A DNA stretch of 64,000 nt, from NCBI GenBank assembly GCA_900239685.1, contig OENT01000253.1, forward strand, positions 1 through 64,000. Reading direction: 5' to 3'. Each line of letters starts with the position of its first letter. Position 1 is the stretch's first letter. Source of the stretch: Rotaria macrura. Taxonomy: Eukaryota > Rotifera > Eurotatoria > Philodinida > Philodinidae. The position numbers were made by a program, and so were the translations under genes. Positions 13,101-25,100 of the stretch are shown in pieces. Under the pieces are notes generated by a model. The model worked only from the letters and a program-made list of their open reading frames with translations, did no database searches and was not told where the DNA came from.

Positions 13101-16100
13101 GTGTTCTATTTTTTCTGCTTTTAATAACCCCATCGTAGTGTTTCTTTTATCGAAATTCATACATCGAACTTAAAACAAGGTATAGTCGTGTCACAAGAAA
13201 TCTAAAACAAAAGTACATCATTCGACTTGAAGCACTCTCCGAGAAAATCATTCTGATAGTGGGAATGTATAGGATTTTTATAGAATCAACCGAAATCCTA
13301 TTCGAATCCGAAAGACGGAATGACCTTTAAATTCCTATTGTTGAAAGTGAACGGAATCACACGAAGACCTTTTAACACACCTGTAGTCATGTCGTCAAGT
13401 ACCAATCATGTAAGACCAAACTAATAAGATAGAATTCATCCGTCAGATCCATTTATAGATCCGTCCACCGAAATTCGATCGGGTACGATACAATATGACC
13501 GAATCCGATATTGGATTCATTCAACTGAGTTCGGAATATTATTAAACAATGACTCATCCTACTCTGCCTGCATGGTAGTATCGAGCAATCGTTTTAAGAC
13601 AACGAGAATTGTTTTGTCACTCAATGAGATAAATTTAGATGCTGATCGAAATCTTGGTAACTCGTCGAAAGAGAGTTCAGCTGCTATTGAAATGGGAGAA
13701 AACAATTTTATTCAAATAAAGTTCAGCATCTAATACTAACGAAATCACCTTACTTTAGGATGTTTCATATTCGATCGAATCACCATCGACCATTGATTCA
13801 ATTTGTCAAGCCTTGGCGGACATATATTTATCAATGGATCAATATAAACTATTTACATTGAGAAGTGTTCGAAAAGTTATTGAATTTTTCTTCAAATTTT
13901 ATTCTCTTATTCAACAAAAAGAAGACGTAAGATAAACGTATTGCTCTTTTCTTAATGACATTAATAAATTCGCTATTGAAGATTCGTCTTTCCCGTTGTG
14001 AATCGATGCTAAATCGTAGCAATAAATCTGAACGTATTATTGACATGAATAAGCGTTTGTGTATGCAACTTCAAAATGAAATCGATGGCTTACAAGAAAA
14101 TTTAGCCAAATTAGATTCAGATTTTGCCATAAAAAAGAAAAATTTCACGACGGTAAGCACTTTTTTCTTGTAAACTAAAATTGAAAATTTCGAATAAAAT
14201 AAAAAATCACAAACTAGGCCATGGAGGATTGCCGTGAAGAAGAAAAACTTATAAATGAAATGGGGGCCGCTCTGGATCGACTTCGCCAAGATGCTCAGGC
14301 AGATGTTGAAAAAGCAAAGCCTCAATATGAAAATGCGTTATATGCATTAAAAATGTTAAACAAGGCTGATTATGATGAAATTCGAACATTTCGACAACCA
14401 CCACAACCTGTACTAGCTGTTATGAATACCATATGTATTATGTTTCAACGGAAACCTGAGTATTGCATTTTCAAAGTCGATTTTCAATTTCGTTTTTCTT
14501 TATGCCGTGTTTTTTTAGATGGTCAGAAGCGAAAATTTTAATGGTGAAAGAAAATTTTTTTGATGATTTAGTCTACTATGAGAAGGACAATATTCCCGAT
14601 GATGTTTTTAATATGTTAACAAAAATTGTTCAATTCGATACATTTCAGCCGTCGTTTGTTGCAGCGTCTTCTAAAGCAGCATCAAGTCTTTGTGCATGGA
14701 TTCTTGCTGTTTATGAATATGCAAAGATTGCACGTTCACAAAAGACAAAACTTGAACAAGTTAAAGCCTATCAAGAACTTTACAACAAGGTACAATTAGA
14801 ATTCCCTTGAAAAATAGGTTGTTTCGGGAAAATAACTGTTTCTCGTTCAAATCATCTTATTCGTAGTTTTTTCCAATGCCCAAATACTACATTATGACGT
14901 CTTAGTTTAGTTATCATATTTTCCGATCTTCTAATTATTTTCCTATTTTGAAATTAGCAGAGGAACCCCTCGGCAATGCTATTTTCATCCAGGCTTCTAT
15001 CTATCCCGAATTTCAAGTCAACATTTAAAATGAAATGTTAACGGTTTTGTTGAATTACATCACAATAGGTGACTTAAAATATGACCTTAGAAAAACGGCA
15101 CATCAGTAATAATAAGCGAACAGTTCGGCTCATTCTGATTTTGTCAGCTCTTTCAAGTCAATCGTAATTAGTAAAGAATTCTTTTCTCAAGTTTTATAAT
15201 CTTTGGATTGATTGAGTAAATTGAATTTGAGATCAAAGTATAGTTTTCTCTATGACGTGGTAGAGACTTCGAAATATTCAAGTATAAAAGAGTTATTACT
15301 TGAATCAGCTCACTCAGACAATAAGTTTGACGAATCTCTAGAACACCAATGCAATTAAAAAAAAGAAAACGTTGAGTTATTCTCTCTGTCGATTCGCAAA
15401 GTCCTTCAACTTTGCATGTTGAAATCGAGTAAGATCAGGCTCCTAGTGATATATCAAAGGTTGATTGGGCAACAGTCTAAATGGTATTCTGATTCGCACC
15501 AAACCCCACTCACAGCGATGACCGAACTATTTCTTCACTATTCCGATGGAGAAGTACGGGCATAGATTCCATATGAGTTTAAAGATTTTTAAAAATGTTC
15601 TGATGAAAATATCAACAATACAGAATGATCATAATAAATAGAAAGTATGAAAGAAATGTTGTGTATTGATTAAGCTATGACTGCTGAGAGAGTTAATACA
15701 GGATAAGAATTTTCACGATACGCATGATTTTGATTGAACAACTATTGGCCATGTCGAGATCTTGTCTTGTACGATGCTGTTTTATTACAACCAAATTTGA
15801 AATTGCACGATAAATCGGAAAGATTTTTTTTTGTTTCACCGTCTAGTTCTTACTTCGATCAAATAGTATGATTTTTATGCGATCAGTTGTTGTGAAATAG
15901 AACTCAATAGCGTTGCATTCTTGTAGGCACACAACGACAGCCATTAATCTGCCAATTTTCATGATAGAATTCGACAATCGTATGAAAAATGACCGGCGAC
16001 GTTCTACGGCGCATGCACTTCCGTTTATGATCATCTAAAGGTGTTACGTAGTGATTGTCTTGCGCAATTTTCAACTTAGCAGAAGCTTTATAATCCGATA

Positions 16101-19100
16101 GCGAAAGACAATAACATAGTTTTTTACACATAAAAATGTTATGAAGTGTAATGAAGTTTCTACAAGGGATTGCCGTAAAAAGTTCGACTCTTACAGATTC
16201 GAATATGATCGAAGAATTTCCTTTTTTTCTTTCCGCCCTCCTTTTGTGATTCAGAACGTTTTACTGAATTAATTCCACTTTTATACTTATTTTCAGGATT
16301 CTTTCGTACGTATTTGCAGATTTTGTTGTATCTAATAGTACGAGAACTACTATTATAGAAGGTGGCGTGAGCTCTCATAATCAGACTCGACAGTGCTGCG
16401 GAGACTTTTGGATCAGTCGTTAATTAGTACAAGTTTTCAGTGGAAGTTTTAGATCCTCACTCTTTTCATAATTTTTCATAGCTATTCGTTTTACTGTTAT
16501 TGACTAGTCTAGTTTATACGATATAAACTCCTTCCCAAATAGAAGAAGGCGAGTTTTCAATTGTATTCCAGCGTAAAAAAATTTTCCTATGGGCTAGTTG
16601 TGTTATCTCATATATCTCCATGGTTTTCTATACCTCAAGACGTCCGACTCGAACTCTCAAAAATCTAGTCATATTTGGATTAAAGCAGACAGAAGTTATC
16701 GAAAATGCGTTGGAACACATAAAAACGGAACTGCAAGCGCCGAAATATGGGCATGTTTCGCACATAATCGCAGTTCCCGAGTGTAATTAAAAAAGAACGC
16801 CCATTTTTCTCTCCTTCTATGGATATACGCACGTTTTTGATAATTTTTGTCTGCTTGGAAATGAAGGGCGCCAATTAAAGTTCGTGATTAGCAAAAAATG
16901 CATTAACTTATGAGGATCATCTATGTTCCGAAGAGTTTATGAGAATTCTTCAATCGAAGAACTTTCGCTAAGAATGTTTGGCCGAATATTTGTTCAACAT
17001 ACGGTTTTGCTTGGTCACAAAAACATATTCCTATTTCGATGTATTTCAACAAAGTTGTCAATGGACAAAGATGCTTGCCTTTGAATTCTCTTATATTTGA
17101 CTTGAGCATTACTGAATAAAATAGAAATCTGTATTTCTTAATGATTTCCTTTTCGTAGCGTCAACATATTCTTGGAGAAAAGCGTATCCGAGCCGAAAAA
17201 TTAAGAGTAGATCTATCTGAGTTAATCAACGAACGTCGTGTACAAACAAACGAGTTACAATCGAAGAAGAAACGACAAAATAGTTTTCAATCGACAATCG
17301 ATAAAACTCAAGCGATGCTCACATTAATCGATGATGATATTCGACATTGGCATGAACAAGTTGAGCAAGGAAGGTCAAATAGAATAACAGTTACGGCTGA
17401 TGCGCTTTTAACCGCTCTTTACTTCTCCTATTTGTCACAATTCAATGTTGATCAACGTCTAAAATTATTAATTAACTGGAAGACAAATATTTTAGAAAAA
17501 ACCTTACCTACTCGAGCTAATTTTAATCCATTGGACATCGTCGCAAATCAAAAAGGTTTTCATTTATTTATTTTTCTTGTTGATGATAACGAAATGACGA
17601 CATTTCTATTTAGAAATCAATGATTATCTATTAAAACAAGAATTCTCATTTGCAGCCGATCAAAATTCACTTTTAAATGGTCTTACTTTAAGTAATCAAC
17701 TCGACAGTACATTCGTTCTATTTATTAATAACCCGGAAGATGATGTATCTCTATCGAATGATTTAATTATTAAATTAACAAATCATAACTTAGAGAAAGC
17801 AAATCGAGGTATGAAGAAATTTAGTTTCATTTGCAAACAAAAATTAGTTTTCAATTTGTTTTTCGACAGAAATTGAACTATATTTTGAATTTAAACAAAA
17901 CCAAGCTAATCTGTCATCGGCTGATACTCGTATTGGAAGTTTTCAAGATCGAACGCAACTCTATTCACGTATCAGTTCAAGTAAAACGTATATCACTGAA
18001 ATAACAGAGAAGTCTTCATTGTGGGAAACGTCATCTGCTGTTTCAAGACCGGCTACATCGTGTGTTGGAAAATGCTTTCTTTAATTTATCTCTACATGCG
18101 CTTTATTTTAGAGTACTTCTAACAAAATCAGCTGGATCAGTGACTCTGTCAGATTTAGAAAAGAATGAACATTTAATTTCAATACCAGAGTTCTCACTCG
18201 AAGAATATCAAAGACCCGAACATAACATTATACGTTTATCGGGAAAACAAAAAGAAGATTTCCATAAGGATTTACTCACTGCCATGTTCTTCGGTAAGAT
18301 ATGACAATGACGTTTTCACATCGGCCAACGTGACTTGGTATTAACACTATTGCCACAAGACAAAGCCTTTTCTTCGATTGAGATTAAATCTGTAGGAGCC
18401 GATAGTTTGATAAGTCGATTCGTTTTTTTTTCCATTATAAACTAAGACCAATGAGCTAGTTGTTCAGTCCAATTATCGATAGCTTATTATTTTCTTGTGG
18501 ATCAGACGCTTTTACTGGACGCTTAAGATATTTGACACGCACATCGACAAGATACTGTAATCGAACATCGGACCCATGGGTCATAGAATAATCTTAGATA
18601 GATCACTATAGTTTGCTTTGTGCCACATGAGCTCTCAGACAAAATATCACTGACAACATAAATTATGCAGATTCAATAAAAGTCATCATAACCCGCACGC
18701 TTATAACCGATCAAGGGACGGAAAGTCGCAGTCAAACTGATCTTCTAATATGAGCTACATTTAATACTAGATAGTGAACAAATATTTGAGTTTTCCAAGT
18801 TGTTCACGAACAGTACTACACATCACATTGTAGCCGATGGGGGAAATATTCTTCATTTTCGTTCAAATACAGCAGCTTCATCGACGATAGCAATCGAACA
18901 ATTGTACACAATACTTGTTCTAATAATCTAAAAACAAATAAAGAAAGGAAGAACCCGCTATCAGAACCAATGATTCTACGAGAATCTAACTACTTTTTTC
19001 TAGTCTAGCTCGAGACTCAAATTCAATGACGCTTTTTTAAGTTTATGATGTGGACGGAGACTACAAAATGCTAAAATCGATTGTAGACTTTGTTTTTTAG

Positions 19101-22100
19101 CAGGAACCGAAAACAAAACGAATGATTCTATTCATCACACCTTTCTCTAGATGTCATAATATTAAAACGAAATTAAACTAGGTTACGATGGCTTCTTGTC
19201 AGTGTCTGATTATTTCTTTCTCGAACTATTTACTATTCAATAAACGTTTCATTCGAGAGGTTACATATTAAGATTCAACTTATACCATGAGCGTTGTCAT
19301 ATCATTCGAATGGCACTCGTAATTAATTAGCAAAGAGTAAAGATTCAACTCAAAAGCATTATCTTTCCTTCTTATTGCCGATTACGACGAATGACAAGAC
19401 AGGATTGATGATTTCTGAATTTCCATCGCTGTAAACGTTTTCAAAACACGTCATCATGTGTTTCGATTATTAGTATTATTTCTGAAAACTTCTTTTGGAT
19501 GTAAGATATAAATAGCGTGAAAGAGTCCAAATTTTCGTATCTTTCTGATAACTACCTCGGACTACAGACACTACACCCAAACTAGTGTTTTCAATTCTTT
19601 ATCTAATTATTTCGATGCCCTGTTCGGCGTGCCATCACCGATGAACTGTCCGAGTTTGATCGATTAAGCAATAGGATTGACATATATCGTACATATTACT
19701 TAATCGCTAACGTGTCGTTGAACAGAAAATAGTCTATGAAATCTACGATCAACAAGAGTTATATAAATTGAACTCACACCAACCTGTTTTATGATTTTTA
19801 AGTATAGCCTATGAAACCTAACCCGTAGAACGCATCATGTATGATGATGCCTTCATTGGGTAACTTCATATCTGACTTGCAATAGCAAGTATATATTGAT
19901 GAACACTTCAGAAGCGTTCCTACAGCATATCTAAGTATAGAAATACTAAAAATATAGAATTCAAATGAAATCCTACAGACACCTTCGACTACTTAAACCG
20001 TTTTCAACAGTCAATTCGATATCTCATATATATATGTGTAGGAGTTTAGTGGATATTCCTAAGATACTAATATACTAAGATGATGATTAGCACAGTACAC
20101 AATTTAGGTTGTGAGGTGTTTTGGTAAAAAGTTACACTACGCAGCAACTAATTCTTCGCTGTGTAGGCGACTAACGTGAATGCATCGGAATCGCCAAACT
20201 ACTGTAGTGATACGTATATGGTGCTCTATACAAGTACGGCATTCTGTATGTGGACTTGACCAACATTCAGCATATACTTTCACAAATCACAGCACTATTC
20301 TTACATTTATACTTCACGTGAAAAAGCATAGGACTACGTTTTTTCTATAAATCATGACATCAAAAGAGAATTCATCCGAAACTCCATAAATACGGAAGGA
20401 AAACAGGGTTCATTTGGTTTGTTTCTACTTAAAAAATTTCATTCTATTCAACAAGTAAATGTTTTGTTTACTTGTTCCTGATTAAGATGAAATCAAACGA
20501 ATTGATAGTGTCAGACACCATACTTCTTATTGTTGCATAGTTGAATGCCTTTCTTCCATAAAATTCATCGTCGCTTTTTCAAAATATACTCAATTACTTC
20601 ATCGTTTGTTACTTGAATACTTATTAATAACATTTCATTGAAACACAAACACTCTCAATAAAACAGATGCTAATATCCAATCTTTTGACTGATTCTCAAA
20701 TTATAATTAATTTTCCAACAACGAGAAAAGTATTTTGAAACATCGGCATTTGACTGCGCACCATAATTGAGTGGAGGGTACAATCTAAATTTGTAATCGT
20801 CTTGACCATTTTTTTCATACTTGGTAAACGAACCATTCCAATAGGCACTGTCTAGTGGGCAGTCGGATCGATGCTTCGAACTAGGTCAGTTGCCGAGTAA
20901 CGAACGTAGTTCCAGGGCACTAATAGTATAAAAAAATCTCTTTTAGATTAATTGCAACATAATTCATTGATCGCTGTTTATCATTTGTAACGAAATAATG
21001 CATTTCCAATTGGGCCTACTGAATTTCGCTAATAAGACTTACGCGAAGTGGACATCCGCCAATGGCAATAGTCTTATTGGAAAAATCCGAGTGAGCACTC
21101 GTGCTGCTGATGCGTCATCATTTTCTGAGTACTACTCTGTAAACCCATTATGGTAGTCTATACTTATCTTTCGCCCATTCTATGAATCGTACCTGTTGTA
21201 ATAGAAGATAAAAAAGACTTCCTATTATAATTTTGTATCTGGAGTGAAAATTTGAGGGCATATTTTCGTCTAGTAAATACTAATAATATTGATTATTTGA
21301 ACAAATGTTTATGTTTAGGTGTGATTGTTATTATTGATGAATGTGATTTTTTTAAAATAAATCCATTCTTATATCGATTTATTCGTTGGTCATTGAGACG
21401 AGAGCAATATTCTTCAGTATTTCCGAACATATATCGTTTTGGTGATCAAGACATTTTTATCAATTCATCATTTCGTTTAATCTTCAATTTCCGTCAAATC
21501 GATCATAATCGTATGTATTTCAATGTAGACATTCAATGGTTTACATCCGATTCGTCCCTAACTAGTCCCATTCTATATTTGTTGCACTCTAGGTTTTTAC
21601 TTGATTCGGCGCTTTCTTCTTTTCCCATCACCTTCTGTTCATCCTTAAGTATCGTTCGATCATGAGAATATCTTCTAGAAAACGATCTATTTATTATCCG
21701 AAAGAGACAAGACCATGAATAAAGCTGCTCTCATATCTATGTTTCATTTATCCATCAGCTTTGTTTTAACAGTTTTGCCAGAGCTCATAGATGATTATAA
21801 ATCGAATAATTCCCTTTTAACATGCTGTTCGAGCAATTGGGCTCACTAAACGTCAATGTTCTCGCTGATTTTCCTTCGTTTATGCATGCGTATGAAGGCT
21901 TGATTAGTTTTTTATGCTGTTCAAAAATATATTCGACGAGTAACAATTCAATGAATCCGGTAAATGTGTGGATCCGTAGGAAAGATATTGCTTCTTACAT
22001 TGTTGTATCCTTCGAGACCATTGCTTTTGTGTGGCAAATTTTCAAGAACAAGACATAAAGTCATCCATCATACGCACCCATTCATCTGCTAACATTGAAG

Positions 22101-25100
22101 GTGGAATGAAAACGAGTCAGATTGCAGAGTAAAACCAGTTTGCAAACTTTTTTCGTTCATGATACAATATTGGATTATTATTTTCCAAAGCTCCTATTAG
22201 ATATTGGCAAAATCCTATAGTAGTAGTTGTATTTTTCCTTCTAACGACGTTTAGTACTTCATTGGGACGAATCGAGGAACAAGCATATTAAAACGATGTC
22301 AAGTTTGCTCTTTCTCTGATGAATTTAGAATGGAAAAATCTTTCATTAAAAAGTCACTTAATTGATATGAGTGTAAGTTCCAGTCAAATTGAGAATGCTA
22401 TTTGGATTCGTCTCGTTGAATTAAAATGTCAAAACAATACTCTGCATCAAATTCGTACGAATCACCGAAATCAAGCGACTATGTTAAATGAACAATATCA
22501 AAGGCGAGTAAGTTCATCAGAACAACATGTTTCGGGTTCCCATAGTTCAAATAAAATTCTTTTAGCAAACATTAATCGACGTACTTGAAACGAAGGAAAA
22601 CTTAACGATCGATTCAGAAGAAGTGTTGGCAATACTAAATCAGTTTCACGACGATCGAATTTCAAATGAAAATTCTCTTAATGAAAATCAAGTTCAACGT
22701 GAAGTCGTGTGTTTGAGATCAGGCTGTGAAACATATAGAGAAGCAGCAAAACATTTCTCCCAACTCTACGTTTTATTACGGGATTCCGATATTGATCTGA
22801 AAATTCCAATAAAATGGTTCATACAAATACTGACAAGCAATTTATCGCGAAAGATCGACTTAAGTAGAAATCCAAACATGGCGAGTGTTGATCTGATAAA
22901 CAAGGTTCAGGCGAGGGAAACGTATCTTCGTTGTTTCGAATCAATTTATTCTTATGTTTCCTCAACGATGTCAAACACTTATCTTCAATGTTTTCTTATC
23001 ATATTTGCATTCATTAAACAAGAATCTGTGGAAAATATGCAATTATTTGAATTTATAATCAAAAAAATGAATCCAGTAAATCAACAAATAATTCCCGATT
23101 TCCTCGATGATCAAAAACGACCGGCATTTATCAATAGCCATTCATGGCTGTTGTGTCTTGCCAGTGAGATCAATAGTAAATATCCAAATCTAGTTCAGCA
23201 TTTAATTGATTATCAACATGAATGGGGGGAATATTTCTATTCAACGACGAAACTCGATTTTATTAATAAATGCCCGTATGAGAAAATGGCAACGATTAGC
23301 ATTACTGATCGATTCATTCTTGCAATTATTTTGCAACCTGAAAAGGTCACAAGATGAGCAGTTCATTTCATTTTATTCAACTTCTCTTGCTTAATTCTTC
23401 TATTTAGATTTATGAATTGATTCGTACATTCTTGATTTATCATTTCGGTGGTCTTATTCACGATAAATCACCGTCGCCGATCGATGATATTTATCGACTG
23501 TCAAGTAGTGAAATTCTTCAACCGATTAACAACATCATTCTTGTTTGGAGATGTAAATATACATATATATTCGTTTGAAAACAATTCATATTGTTCAACA
23601 TCTGATAGGTTCATCGGCTTTGATTGATCCAATTGACGAAATACGAAATTTAGCCAATGCGATGCAGCACTCAATTCGACTTGTTTCATCACTCGATAAA
23701 GATCGTTTGACTCGCTTCGTTCGAAGTAAAAAGAATTGTTGGTTAATCGTAACGGACATTAATTTGTTCAATGATGACCTTTTACAAATACGAGTATATG
23801 CAACACCAATAATCCGTTGGCTTTGTTTTTATCTCATTAACTCGTTTGGTTTTTCCTTAGGATTTTATTCTATCAACTATTGATAACAAAATTTGGCTTA
23901 TTTGCGATCCTACATACGCAAATAAAGTTCCTCGTAAGTTTAGAAATGACGTCATTGCTTCGCTAAAGGAAACTGATTTCGATTGTTTTCATTTGAAGTA
24001 TGGCTAACTCACCGATGTTTACAAGTTTATCTGAGTGATTCAACTCAATCATCTGTTCAGTTTCGTTTACAGCAGAAACTTCTCTCAGAGAAAAAGTTTA
24101 AAAATCTCGAGAAACAAATTGAACCGATTCTTAATATTCATTCTTATCTGGTTACAAGAAATGTCTTTACAAATAACTCGACGAAGTAAGATATTTTCCA
24201 GCAGACATATTTAAATCGACGGGTCTTTTTATTCCATAGTTTTACTGAAAATAATTTTTCTATTGATTTACAACATTGTTTGGATACCAACCGTATGAAT
24301 ATGATTGACTATACGAACTACATCGAAACACAAGATGAAGAAGTCTTGATTAATTATATTAAACAAGTAAATGATCTTTCACTTTCTTCTATTGTTAATT
24401 GTTTCCCGTGATATCTACATAGAGCAATGATCCATCGAGTCTAGTTAAACTAATCTCTGGCTCGTCTCAATCGATCACTAATGATTTGTTCTCGACACTT
24501 GAACGTTTATTGAAACAATTGATGCTCTCAAATGAGGAGATCGTTTCAACGGCAAATGAAGATGACATGCTTCTCGCCGAGTCGATGGCTCGCAGTTATT
24601 TAACACATTTACGTTCTATTTACTGTTATCCACATCAATCGAAACATTCGTCCCTGATTGATTTATTTATTTCATTTGAATATAATTTCTTGGAATCACT
24701 AGAAAAGAATTTATGTCGCCAAATGGAAGACTTATTAGATATATTTGCTGGCATTGACGTACCTTCATCCGACACCGATTCATTTATACGTTCGATTGTG
24801 TACCATTCAAATTCTAATATAAAGCACTTCGTAGCAAATTACGGTATAGCATTAAATAAGCTTAGTGAAACAAAATCAAATAATGTTAGTGTGAGGTTTA
24901 TTCGACGACGAAAGCAGTTCATTCAACTTATGCGTCTTGAAAAAAATCGCAAGCAAGACGAAAATCTCGTCTTTCATGTCAGTTGTTTTTCAAAGGCTAG
25001 GAAAAAGAAAACTCATGTTTGATATCTATTTTAGTTGACATACAATGGGAACGTGGAAAAAACTGATGTTACCGCTTTATCAGGCGTTCATTCAACATCG

